From Sipunculus nudus (lineage: Eukaryota; Annelida; Sipuncula; Golfingiida; Sipunculidae): a stretch of DNA of 64,000 bases. Positions 48,510 to 60,895 of this stretch are shown here, piece after piece. The notes under the pieces were generated by a model. That model searched no databases and was not told the DNA's origin. It saw nothing but the letters and a program-made list of their open reading frames with translations. Position 1 is the first letter of the stretch. The number at the start of each line of letters is the position of its first letter. Location: contig CM049306.1 of NCBI GenBank assembly GCA_026874595.1, positions 64,734,019 to 64,798,018 on the forward strand, written 5' to 3'. A program made the position numbers and the translations under genes.

Positions 48510-51037
48510 TGTATCAGTTTCAAAAGGATGCCTGCATATCTGTGGCCTATAGGGCATGTCACCGTGAAATCGCGAAATCTCATTCGACGAGAAACGGTGC
48601 GAGATTTTGCAAGATTTTTGGTTGGATCACCGAGAACTCACCAAGGGCTACAAGATGCAAAAATTTTGACCTCTCTAGCATAAAAACTGACAGAGTTAGA
48701 AGCTGAAAACTGCATATTTTCAAAATTCAAAAGTTTTACCCCAAAAATAGAGAAATCTGGCAATAGCGCACTTTGGCACCTATGCGCAAAAATAAGCCCA
48801 TGGACCCTAGTTTAAGGTGCTGTGATGGAAATGGCCCAATGTTTAATAGTTCTGGAGGTATAGCACCAAAACAAATTTTCATGTTTTTTCATCTGCAACG
48901 CCCCCTGGCGGCCATTTCCAAAATCTGAAAAAACAATTTCGAGATATTCTTATGTTGCATAAAATATCTCAGAATCAGTAAAATTGCTGCAAATTTGGAA
49001 AATATCACGAAATTCCATGATTTCACCCCAAAATTGCGTGACCATGGTAACAGCGAAATGAGGCAATTTTGCAGTGTTGGAAGTGGCCATGCAGTGGCAA
49101 ATAAAACGGGCTACAGATTAGGTGCCTACGGCTATTTTTGACGAAGGTATGAAGAAAAAACCGTTTTTGAGCTTTTTGGTGACCCTGACCTTGACCCTTG
49201 ACCGATCATGACCAAAAACAATAGGCTCCGAGAAGAACCGATTATACACTCTATCGATAAGTTTCAGGACGATTGGTGCAAAATTGTGGCCTGTAGAGCG
49301 AGGACATACAGACAAACAAACAAACGGAACTGATCAACATACTTGTCGAAATCTCTGATTCCGGCAAGCAATAAACTATAACGCGACAGAAATGGCAAAC
49401 CGGCCCGCAAAGAGTGCCTGTGGTCACTTATTTTATACGGCGAACGCTATAATTTTTGCAGGCGTGTCTGTCTTTCATACTCAAACGCGTGCATGCATGC
49501 GTGATGGCATATGTATTTGTGCATGCGGGTTTTAATTTTTACAAAGTTGCTAAAATTTGTGGGGACCGTGTATGATTAAACAAAAGAGGTCATGGGCAGA
49601 AAGGCCATGAGACGCCAATTCATATGGTGTACAGTTTATGTACCTAAAATGTGTAGTTTTGGAGATATGGTTAAACAATGATAGTAGGTACGGGGTCGCA
49701 GTGCAGCGCCCCCTAGCGGTAATTTTCCAAAAACTGAACAATTGCTTTCGAGATATTAGTGTATGACGTAACATGTATCAGTTTCAAAAGGATGCCTGCA
49801 TATCTGTGGCCTATAGGGCATGTCACCGTGAAATCGCGAAATCTCATTCGACGAGAAACGGTGCGAGATTTTGCAAGATTTTTGGTTGGATCACCGAGAA
49901 CTCACCAAGGGCTACAAGATGCAAAAATTTTGACCTCTCTAGCATAAAAACTGACAGAGTTAGAAGCTGAAAACTGCATATTTTCAAAATTCAAAAGTTT
50001 TACCCCAAAAATAGAGAAATCTGGCAATAGCGCACTTTGGCACCTATGCGCAAAAATAAGCCCATGGACCCTAGTTTAAGGTGCTGTGATGGAAATGGCC
50101 CAATGTTTAATAGTTCTGGAGGTATAGCACCAAAACAAATTTTCATGTTTTTTCATCTGCAACGCCCCCTGGCGGCCATTTCCAAAATCTGAAAAAACAA
50201 TTTCGAGATATTCTTATGTTGCATAAAATATCTCAGAATCAGTAAAATTGCTGCAAATTTGGAAAATATCACGAAATTCCATGATTTCACCCCAAAATTG
50301 CGTGACCATGGTAACAGCGAAATGAGGCAATTTTGCAGTGTTGGAAGTGGCCATGCAGTGGCAAATAAAACGGGCTACAGATTAGGTGCCTACGGCTATT
50401 TTTGACGAAGGTATGAAGAAAAAACCGTTTTTGAGCTTTTTGGTGACCCTGACCTTGACCCTTGACCGATCATGACCAAAAACAATAGGCTCCGAGAAGA
50501 ACCGATTATACACTCTATCGATAAGTTTCAGGACGATTGGTGCAAAATTGTGGCCTGTAGAGCGAGGACATACAGACAAACAAACAAACGGAACTGATCA
50601 ACATACTTGTCGAAATCTCTGATTCCGGCAAGCAACAAACAGACAAACAGACAAACAGACATATGCAACTGACGAACATGCTTGCGGAAATCGAAGATTT
50701 CCGGCAAGCAACAAACAAACAAACAGACAAACAGACAAACAGACATACGCAACTGACGAACATGCTTGCGGAAATCGAAGATTTCCGGCAAGCAACAAAC
50801 AAACAGACAGACAAACAGACATACGCAACTGACCAATATGCTTGCCGAAATCTTTGATTCCGGCAAGCAACAAACAGACAAAGAGACAAACAGACATACG
50901 CAACTGACGAACATGCTTGCCGAAATCGAAGATTTCCGGCAAGCAACAAACAAACAGACAAAGAGACTAGACGACCAGAGGTCGAACGCTTGCCGGAAAT
51001 GGCTGGAAATAAGACAGCGAAATAGATGGACAGTTAC
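48510..51037 (+). repeat. 1,264-bp tandem duplication
   Basis: ATGTATCAGTTTCAAAAGGA at about 48509 recurs at about 49772, and the two ~870-bp segments that follow are almost identical through CAAACAAACGGAACTGATCA (49316 and 50580). After that the copies diverge. The first continues to ATAAACTATAACGCGACAG and a CTAGCGG site at 49716. The second enters an array of hairpin modules ending with GACGACCAGAGGTCGAACGC at about 50971. Confidence 0.85.
50600..51005 (+). repeat. Array of five terminal hairpin modules
   Basis: Hairpins lie at about 50603-50631, 50681-50708, 50765-50792, 50841-50867 and 50916-50943, separated by ACAAACAGAC-type tracts. Three have the GAA loop with long stems; two (first and fourth) are the shorter AAATCTCTGATTCCGGC or AAATCTTTGATTCCGGC form. 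The array then meets GACGACCAGAGG and CTTGCCGGAAAT, a 5' edge of the next unit. Confidence 0.85.
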
Positions 51038-51136
51038 TAGGCAGACAGACAGGGAACATTTGGATCTGATCAAATGAAAAACCTCTATCATGGGGAAAAC
51101 AGTAGCACATATGAATAAGGTCTTGCTGATTTTCAA

Positions 51137-51167
51137 AAGTCAAAGAGGAGTAGACAGAGAGACAGAC

Positions 51168-51198
<31 letters not shown>

Positions 51199-51206
51199 TA
51201 GAGAGA
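51137..51206 (+). repeat. (GACA)n microsatellite
   Basis: GACAGAGAGACAGACAGAGA followed by a run of about six GACA units to about 51200. Confidence 0.9.
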
Positions 51207-53225
51207 CATTAATAGTGTTGTTATTAGTAGCCATCCTATACAGGATAATCCATTTTTGGACAGAAATAAAAATAAAGGAAGTCCAACTGAATCCTTGGCA
51301 GTTCTCCTATTCTTGAGTGCTGGAAATAAGAAAAGCACTGAAAATGAAACTTGAAGAGTTGAACGTCCAGAATGCCGAAATGCAAGCGAAGCCGCGTTCG
51401 TGTTAGACAGAGACCCGACCTCTGGGTAAGGGAGACGTGACCTGGACAAATAGGTCGGCCTGAGGACATCTTCAAGTCTGATGATGGCTTAAATTAGGGC
51501 TGTCCTTGAAGAAAAAAGGCAGTCGGTCAGCCTGCGTCCGGGAATTATAAAATTCCAAGAAGTCCTGCCCATCACGGATTAACTGTAATGTCCCCTTGGT
51601 GTAGGTTATCTGTAATGTGAAATTAAATATATTTTAAAAATTGGAATCTTTGGTTAAAAAAGGAGAGACTTTTAAGGAGTCTGAAGTGGTAAGTAATAAG
51701 ATAAAAAAATTTGAGGCCCTAGTTCCGTGGTGGGTTAGGACTTCATATATAAAAATATATTCTGGCATGAGAGAGGGGTGCTGTCAAATTTTTTGGCGCC
51801 TGCCGCACGTTTGTGAATAAAACGGTACGCTTGACACGGGCGCGATGGAAATTTAAGAGGAAAGGTAGTAATCCCAAGCCGTAGTTGAGTTGTTTTGACC
51901 CCAGAGTTTGCAGTCCTAGCTGAAATAGGCATGGGACGGGCTCTTTTTTAAACCCGGAACGCCAGAAGAGGCTGGAGATTGAATGAAGGATTGGGCCATT
52001 TTTTTATCCGAAAAACCTGGGAATTGACAATTAAAAAAAATGACAGGGACCTTCTTAGCCCGTTCCAGCTCAGGGAACGGTCATTAGAATATTGTCGGGA
52101 ATCCATATTATCCTACCTGTGGGCTGGGACGGTCCAGAAAACCGCAATTATACGGGTATCCATAAAATTGTATGTCAATTTTTGTCATTAATAAATACAT
52201 ATACATCTATAACGCGGACAGCTGGAGAATTCGCGGAGAATTCATCATGATGATATTATTAAATGTGAGCAAAGGTACAATTTATGTTTTGTATCATATT
52301 TCCTTAAGAACCTGTAAATTTGATATCCTGCATGGTTTTGTTACGGTTTGCACAGTAAACTGTTGAAAAAATATATAGTGTTTAGCGTTTTCGTCTGATG
52401 TAAGATCGGTAGTCAATGTTAGCTGGTGATCCAGATTGGTGTTAGTGGCAGTCCCACATTGTTTGCGCTGGTTATTATTTCGGTAATTTAACAGTGAATA
52501 AATGTCTTTAGAGTAATAGAGTGGTAGATTTTAAATGATTTTAACGTGTAATTAAAAGTATCATTGCATATAAAATCTCTCCGTGATTTCTCCGGGAATT
52601 CCCCGCGTTTACATATAAACGCATTTACCAGCCGTATGAAAGTTTTTGTCCGCTTTCATAAAGTTTGCCGTGTCCCGGACACAAATTTAAGACGAGATGG
52701 ACTAAACCCCGCCCCGGTAGGATTGTTTGGACTCTGAAGAAACGAACCCTCGCAGGAAATGCGGTGGGACGGGCTCTTTCTTATTCGATGAACGCTCGAA
52801 AAGAGTGGTGAATGATTGAAAAAATAGGGTCATTTTCACTGTCATCTTGAATAACGGAATAAATATTTTTTTAAAATTCATAGAGACTTGGTCATCCAAT
52901 AACAGCAGAAAAAAAATGTTCTTTCAAATGTTGTGTGGTGTCCATTGTACCCTCGCCCACCGCCGGGATCCAAAGAGAAGCCTGGATTTTACTGCAAAAA
53001 AACACAACCACCCCCCCCCCCCCCAAAAAAAAACAAAAAACAAAAAAACTTTTATTCATTTTATTTTTATTTTTTATTACTGGATGTAGTTGAATATCAT
53101 GGTTTATTTATTAAAAAAATAAGATGCAATTCATTGGATGAAAAGAGATTTTATTAAATATATTGATACATGTTTATAACAGTTTGATATTTGATTTTTT
53201 TTTTAATTTATAGACAGACAATTTG
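51207..53225. other. Largely single-copy DNA, no recognised gene
   Basis: This is the longest stretch outside the repeat superfamily. Open frames of 60-80 codons exist (51236-51475 minus, 51735-51932 minus, 51979-52191 plus), but none has a recognisable domain or splice context. GGGACGGGCTCTTT occurs at 51933 and 52766, each followed by a related 60-bp segment, which hints at a decayed duplicated element. A C14 run lies at 53011-53024. Confidence 0.5.
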
Positions 53226-53229
53226 TTAC

Positions 53230-55060
53230 CTCAAATCTGTACTCATGGTCCAACATGCATGTATTTGGTGTTCTCAGGCCCATTTTAGGGTGTATATCCA
53301 TGATAACAAGATAATATTACCTTGTTCCCACCAGCAAACATTTCAAGCCCCCAGAAAGCTGATTTCAGCTGAGGACTTATGGCTTATTATACACAGGCAA
53401 ATAGTGTTTTGGACCACCTCATCTCCACCAGACTCATCACACACCTGGTTTGGCTATCATTGCAATCCATTTACACCCACTGGCTGGAATCTCTAAGCAT
53501 TAGGTTCAAATCCCTCAGAAAAAAAAATTAGGGCCAGTTTGAATTTCCAAATCTGGACACAGTGGACATAGTGATATACAGAGAAAATCGATTTTTCCCC
53601 CTCAAATCTGTACTGATGGTCCCACAAACCTGGTTTTGGTGTCATTAGGCCCAGTTTAGGGTGTATATACAGGGAAACAAGATAATATTACCCTGTTCCC
53701 ACAAACAAAAATTTCATGCCCCCAGAAACCTGATTTCAGGCCAGTTTATGCTTATACACAGTCAAATAGGTTCTGGCCCCCCTCATCTCCACAAAACTCA
53801 ACACACACTCCTGGTTTGGGTATCATTGCAATCCATTTACACCCACTGGCTGGCATCACCAAGCATTTGGCTCAACTCCCTCAGAAAAAAAATTAGGGCC
53901 AGTTTGAATTTCCAAATCTGGACACAGTGAACACAGTGATATACAGAGAAAATCCATTTTTCCCCCTCAAATCTGTACTGATGGTCCCACAAACCTGGTT
54001 TTGGTGTCATTAGGCCCAGTTTAGGGTGTATATACAGGGAAACAAGATAATATTACCCTGTTCCCACAAACAAAAATTCCATGCCCCCAGAAACCTGATG
54101 TCAGGCCAGTTTATGCTTATACACAGTCAAATAGGTTCTGGCCCCCTTCATATCCACAAAACTCAACACACACTCCTGGTTTGGGTATCATTGCAATCCA
54201 TTTACACCCACTGGCTGGCATCACCAAGCATTTGGCTCAACTCCCTCAGAAAAAAAATTAGGACCAGTTTGAATTTCCAAATCTGGACACAGTGAACATA
54301 GTGATATACAGGGAAAATCCATTTTTTTTACCTCAAATCTGTAATGATGGTCCCTAAAACATGGTTTAGGTGTCATTAGGCCCAATTCAAGGTGTATATA
54401 CAGGGAAACAAGATAATATTACCCTGCTGACACAAACAAGAATTTCAAGCCCCCAGAAACCTGATTTCAGGCCAGTTTATGCTTATACACATTCAGATAG
54501 GTTCTGGCCCCCCTCATCTCCACAAAACTCAACACACACACCTGGTTTGGTATCATTGCAATCCATTTACACCCACTGGCTGGTATCTCAAAGCATTTGG
54601 CTCAACTCCATCAGAAAAAAAATTAGGACCAGTTTGAATTTCCAAATCTGGACACAGTGAACATAGTGATATACAGATAAAATCCATTTTTTCCCCTCAA
54701 ATCTGTACTGATGGTCCCACAAACCTGGTTTTGGTGTCATTAGGCCCAGTTAAGGGTGTATATACAGGGAAACAAGAAAATATTAACAAAAATTTCATGC
54801 CCCCAGAAACCTGATTTCAGGCCAGTTTATGCTTATACACAGTCAAACAGGTTTTGGCCCCCTTCATCTCCACCAGACTCTTCACAAACACCTGGCTTGG
54901 GTTTCATTGCAATCCATTCACACCCACTGGCTGGCATCTCCAAGCATATAGCTCAACTTCTTCAGAAAAAAATATAGACCACTTTAAAGTTTATCAAATC
55001 TGGTCATAGTGGTTTATGCAGAAATCAATTGTTCTGATCTCAAATCTGAAATAGTGGTCA
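53230..55060 (+). repeat. ~365-bp satellite, five units plus a partial
   Basis: CTCAAATCTGTACTGATGGT or its variants starts units at 53230, 53601, 53966, 54332, 54696 and 55039. Steps are 371, 365, 366, 364 and 343 bp. Units share GGGAAACAAGATAATATTAC, GCCCCCAGAAACCTGATTTC and CCATTTACACCCACTGGCTG. Middle units are more alike than the edge units, and the fifth has lost about 20 bp. A ~90-codon plus-strand frame persists in the units, but its length changes and no protein is recognised. The satellite is unrelated to the flanking superfamily. Confidence 0.9.
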
Positions 55061-56980
55061 TAGAACATTGGTTGGTTCTTGTATGATTTTATTCAATTTA
55101 CAATCAATATGCAGGAAAACCTGGCATTTTATTTTACTTCAATACACCAACAATAAACAATCTAAGGACAAGTGAACAGGCTACCATACATATCTTAGGG
55201 AAAGGAAAACAGCAAAGGTTGTTTACATTGAGGACACGTGGCAACCAGGTGGTTGGCGCTGGTCTGTGAAGCTTACGAAGCAGCAATCAAAGGAAGACGA
55301 TAACAACACAATAGAAGTCCTATTCATGGTCCATCGCACACCCATAGAACATGGCTCCAACTGTCAAGTGTAATGCCCCTGCCGACATTTACTATCACAT
55401 ACTGCCGCCACTTATGGTCACGGCAATAGGATGTACTTTTTTATTTGAAGAAAAAACGATCCCAGATTTGATGAAACTTACAATAAAAATACATAATGTG
55501 ACCGAGAGTGTTAGACGCTATCGAATGCTGAAAACTAAAGGTCTTCAGCATTAAAATAACAGAATTATAGGCGTATCTTTGAATGGTCCCATGTTCTCGT
55601 TTGACAAGAATTGATGCGAGATATGACGAGATATTCAATTTTGTCACTTCAAACTAGTCAAGTGAATCTTGAACAATAGAAAAATAAAATCTCTGGCATT
55701 CAAATGACAGAGATATAGACATTTGTTCGAATTCTCGAATATTCTCGTTTGGCGGGAGATGGTACGAGATGTGGCGAGATATAAGTTATTATCTTGTTAA
55801 GCTCCCAAAACGCAACAAAATGCTGAAAACTGCTCCTCTTTAGCCGAAAAGGTGACCAAGTTATAAGCATTTCTGTGAAATCTCGTAATTTCTCGTTTGA
55901 CGGAAAACAGAGCGAGATTCTACGAGACTTGCAATTAACTGCATTAGTGGCAAGGGAATGCTACCTCATGCAAAAAAAAAAAACTAGACACTTGTAGTAT
56001 AAATATCAACAGAGATAGAAGCAAAAAACTCCGAATTTTCAGATTGCCAAGTTTTACCCCAAAATTTGGTTACCATGGTAACAGCAGCGCAAAGCTACAT
56101 GTACGCAGGAATAAGCCGACGATCCTAGTTTCAGATAAGACAGTAAACATTGTGCCACGTTTAATATTTTTTTTGGTATTGCAGAAAAATGGTAAGTTGC
56201 AGTGTTTCTAGTACCACGCCCCCTGGTGGCTAATTTCAAAAAATGAAAAAACAAGTTCGAGATAATACAGAAAAACAGAAAATATGTCACTTTTAGAACC
56301 TTTGCTGTAAAACTGCCACCTCTAAATCGTTTTTAATGAAATCTCGAAAAGTCTCATTTGACGACAAATGGCACGAGATTTTGCGAGACTTCCGTTAATT
56401 TTCCATAGAGCATATTAAATGCTATGCATTGCAAAAAACTAGACCTCTTTAACTTGAATAATGAGAAATTTGGAGGGAAATTTTCGAATTTTCTGAATTT
56501 CCCCCAAAAATACGTTACCATGGTAACCATTGACCGGAAAAATTTGCCAGCACTTGGAAAGCTAACATAGTGAGGAATAAAATGAGCTACAGATTATGCG
56601 GATACGATTATTATTGACAAAGATATGAAGAAAGTAAAAATTTTAGGTTTTTTGGTGACCCTGACCTTGACCTTTGACCGATCATGACCAAAAACAATAG
56701 GCTCCGAGGAGAACCAATCTTACACTTAATGCATAAGTTTCAGAGCGATTGCTTAAAAACTGTGGCCTGTAGAGCGTGTACATACAGACAAACAAACAGA
56801 CAGACAGACAGACAAACAAACAAACAAACAAACAAACATACGCGGGTGATCAACATACTTGCGAAAATCGAAGATTTCCGGCAAGCAACAAACAAACAAA
56901 CGGAACTGATCAACATACTTGTCGAAATCTCTGATTCCGGCAAGCAATAAACTATAACGCGACAGAAATGGCAAACCGGC
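55060..56980 (+). repeat. Diverged main-superfamily units
   Basis: Shown by TTCTCGTTTGACAAGAATTG (55596), TTCTCGTTTGGCGGGAGATG (55742), CCATGG palindromes near 56068 and 56517, CACGCCCCCTGGTGGC (56216), TGACCTTGACCTTTGACC (56661), an ACAG/ACAA tract and two hairpin modules near 56855-56942. 55200-55450 has a distant relative of the GC-rich block (CCGCCACTTATGGTCACGGC). Confidence 0.7.
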
Positions 56981-59500
56981 CCGCAAAGAGTGCCTGTGGT
57001 TACTTATTTTATACGGCGAACGCTATAATTTTTGCAGTCACGGGAAAGCGTGTCTGTCTTTCATACTAAAACGCGTGCATGCATGCGTGATGGCATATGT
57101 ATATGTGCATGTGGGTTTTAATTTTTTACAAAGTTGCTAAAACTTGTGGGGACGGTGTATGATTAAACAAAAGGGGCCATGGGCAGAAAGGCCATGAAAG
57201 GCCAATTCATATGGTGTACAGTTTATGTACCTAAAATGTGTAGTTTTGGAGATATGGTTAAACAATGATAGTAGGTACGGGGTTGCAGTGCAGCGCCCCC
57301 TAGCGGTAATTTTCCAAAAACTGAACAATTGCTTTCGAGATATTAGTGTATGACGTAACATGTATCAGTTTCAAAAGGATGCCTGCATATCTGTGGCCTA
57401 TAGGGCATGTCACCGTGAAATCGCGAAATCTCATTCGACGAGAAACGGTGCGAGATTTTGCAAGATTTTTGGTTGGATCGCCGAGAACTCACCAAGGGCT
57501 ACAAGATGCGAAAATTTTGACCTCTCTAGCATAAAAACTGACAGAGTTAGAAGCTGAAAACTGCATATTTTCAAAATTCAAAGGTTTTACCCCAAAAATA
57601 GAGAAATCTGGCAATAGCGCACTTTGGCGCCTATGCGCAAAAATAAGCCCATGGACCCTAGTTCAAGGTGCTGTGATGGAAATGGCCCAATGTTTAATAG
57701 TTCTGGAGGTATAGCACCAAAACAAATTTTCATGTTTTTTCATCTGCAACGCCCCCTGGCGGCCATTTCCAAAATCTGAAAAACCCGTTTCGAGATATTC
57801 TTATGTTACATAAAATATCTCAGAATCAGTAAAATTGCTGCAAATTTGAAAAATATCACGAAATTCCATGATTTCTCCCCAAAATTGCGTAACCATGGTA
57901 ACATCGAAATGAGGCAATTTTGCAGTGTTGGAAGTGGCCATGCAGTGGCAAATAAAACGGGCTACAGATTAGGTGCCTACGGCTATTTTTGACGAAGGTA
58001 TGAAGAAAAAACCGTTTTTGAGCTTTTTGGTGACCCTGACCTTGACCCTTGACCGATCATGAGCAAAAACAATAGGCTCCGAGAAGAACCGATTATACAC
58101 TCTACCTATAAGTTTCAGGACGATTGGTGCAAAATTGTGGCCTGTACAGCGGGGACATACAGACAAACAAACAAACGGAACTGATCAACATACTTGTCGA
58201 AATCTCTGATTCCGGCAAGCAATAAACTATAACGCGACAGAAATGGCAAACCGGCCCGCAAAGAGTGCCTGTGGTTACTTATTTTATACGGCGAACGCTA
58301 TAATTTTTGCAGTCACGGGAAAGCGTGTCTGTCTTTCATACTAAAACGCGTGCATGCATGCGTGATGGCATATGTATATGTGCATGTGGGTTTTAATTTT
58401 TTACAAAGTTGCTAAAACTTGTGGGGACGGTGTATGATTAAACAAAAGGGGCCATGGGCAGAAAGGCCATGAAAGGCCAATTCATATGGTGTACAGTTTA
58501 TGTACCAAAAATGTGTAGTTTTGGAGATATGGTTAAACAATGATAGTAGGTACGGGGTTGCAGTGCAGCGCCCCCTAGCGGTAATTTTCCAAAAACTGAA
58601 CAATTGCTTTCGAGATATTAGTGTATGACGTAACATGTATCAGTTTCAAAAGGATGCCTGCATATCTGTGGCCTATAGGGCATGTCACCGTGAAATCGCG
58701 AAATCTCATTCGACGAGAAACGGTGCGAGATTTTGCAAGATTTTTGGTTGGATCGCCGAGAACTCACCAAGGGCTACAAGATGCGAAAATTTTGACCTCT
58801 CTAGCATAAAAACTGACAGAGTTAGAAGCTGAAAACTGCATATTTTCAAAATTCAAAGGTTTTACCCCAAAAATAGAGAAATCTGGCAATAGCGCACTTT
58901 GGCGCCTATGCGCAAAAATAAGCCCATGGACCCTAGTTCAAGGTGCTGTGATGGAAATGGCCCAATGTTTAATAGTTCTGGAGGTATAGCACCAAAACAA
59001 ATTTTCATGTTTTTTCATCTGCAACGCCCCCTGGCGGCCATTTCCAAAATCTGAAAAACCCGTTTCGAGATATTCTTATGTTACATAAAATATCTCAGAA
59101 TCAGTAAAATTGCTGCAAATTTGAAAAATATCACGAAATTCCATGATTTCTCCCCAAAATTGCGTAACCATGGTAACATCGAAATCAGGCAATTTTGCAG
59201 TGTTGGAAGTGGCCATGCAGTGGCAAATAAAACGGGCTTCAGATTAGGTGCCTACGGCTATTTTTGACGAAGGTATGAAGAAAAAACCGTTTTTGAGCTT
59301 TTTGGTGACCCTGACCTTGACCCTTGACCGATCATGAGCAAAAACAATAGGCTCCGAGAAGAACCGATTATACACTCTACCTATAAGTTTCAGGACGATT
59401 GGTGCAAAATTGTGGCCTGTAGAGCGGGGACATACAGACAAACAAACAAACGGAACTGATCAACATACTTGTCGAAATCTCTGATTCCGGCAAGCAACAA
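56945..59500 (+). repeat. 1,275-bp tandem duplication
   Basis: AAACTATAACGCGACAGAAA at about 56949 recurs at about 58224, and the copies are almost identical over the full period. Each carries two CTCF-like sites 457 bp apart (57294/57751 and 58570/59026), a CCATGG palindrome, TGACCTTGACCCTTGACC and an ACAAACAAACGG tract. The same unit is the basis of the 48.5-51.0 kb duplication. Confidence 0.87.
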
Positions 59501-60895
59501 ACATACGCGGGTGATCAACATGCTTGCGAAAATCGAAGATTTCCGGCAAGCAATAAAGTTTGGATTGACTGTGCCTCCAACATGTATGATCATAGACAGG
59601 GCCCGGAGAGGCCGTCACGCACCGCTGCACACGCCGGCCGCCCACCGTAAGGACCCTGTCGCCACTTGCGGCAATTGCGCGGGTCTTCGTGGTTTGGCGA
59701 AAAACGGCGCGAGATTTGACGAGACTTACAATATGACCCCTGAATGTGACTGCGAGTGTCAGGCGCTACCCAACGCTGAAAACCATGTGTCTGTAGCGTA
59801 AAAAATGACAGAATTATAGGCATTTCTTTGAATGGTCTCGTGTTCTCGTTTCACGAGAAACGGTGCGAGATATGACGAGCCTTTCTATTGAATGACTAAG
59901 AAGTAAACTAATGCTATCTAACGCCAAAAACCAGAGCGTTCTATCGCAAATATTGACAGAGACAGAAGCAGGAACACTCCGTATTTCAGATTGTCAAGTT
60001 TTACCCCAAAATTTGGTAACCATGGTAACGGCAGCACAAGGCTAAATGTACGAAGGAATAAGGCAATGATCCTAGTTTTAGATGCGACAAAAAAAGTTCT
60101 TCTATGCTAAATATTTTTTTAGATATTGCGGAAAAATGATACGTTGTAGTGTTTCCAGTACCACGCCCCCTGGTGGCTATTTCCGAAAAATGAAAAAACA
60201 AGTTCGAGATAATACAGAACAACAGAAAATATGTCACTTTCAGAACCTTAGCTGTAAAACTGCCACCTGTAAATCGTATTTAATGAAATCTCGAAAAGTC
60301 TCATTTGACGACAAATGGCACGAGATTTTGCGAGACTTACATTAATTTCGCATAGAGCATATTAAATACTACGCAATGCAAAAAACTAGACCTCTCTAAC
60401 TTGAATAATGAGAAATTTGGAGGGAAATTTTCGAATTTTCTGAATTTCCCCCAAAAATACGTTACCATGGTAACCATTGACCGGAAAAATTTGCCAGCAC
60501 TTGGAAAGCTAACATAGTGAGGAATAAAATGAGCTACAGATTATGCGGCTACGATTATTATTGACAAAGATATGAAGAAAGTAAAAATTTTAGGTTTTTT
60601 GGTGACCCTGACCTTGACCTTTGACCGATCATGACCAAAAACAATAGGCTCCGAGGAGAACCAATCTTACACTTGATGCATAAGTTTCAGAGCGATTGCT
60701 TAAAAACTGTGGCCTGTAGCGCGTGTACATACAGACAAACAGACAGACAAACAAACAAACAAACAAACAAACATACGCGGGTGATCAACATGCTTGCGAA
60801 AATCGAAGATTTCCGGCAAGCAACAAACAGACATACGCAACTGACGAACATGCTTGCCGAAATCAAAGATTTCCGGCAAGCAATAAAGTTGTGAC
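59500..60895 (+). repeat. Main-superfamily unit with GC-rich block
   Basis: A hairpin module at 59520-59553 is followed by the GC-rich block, TTCTCGTTTCACGAGAAACG at about 59843, two CCATGG palindromes (60018 and 60472), a CTCF-like site at 60163, TGACCTTGACCTTTGACC at 60610, and two hairpin modules (60791 and 60850). The second half repeats 55.9-56.9 kb closely. Confidence 0.8.

Noticed and set aside
50600-51005. Regular short repeats with similar spacers that could suggest a CRISPR array
   Set aside because: The DNA is animal-like with spliced exons; the spacers are themselves ACAG/ACAA microsatellite and the repeats are hairpin modules of a mobile element.
51236-51932. Minus-strand frames of 79 and 65 codons in the single-copy region
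   Set aside because: No domain, no codon pattern or splice context I can defend; could be chance frames.
51933-52840. Possible LTR pair from GGGACGGGCTCTTT segments at 51933 and 52766
   Set aside because: Similarity is short and loose, and no primer-binding site, polypurine tract or coding remnant is visible between them.
53661-54660. Plus-strand frames of 89-96 codons in the 365-bp satellite
   Set aside because: They follow the satellite units, change length from unit to unit and have no recognisable domain.
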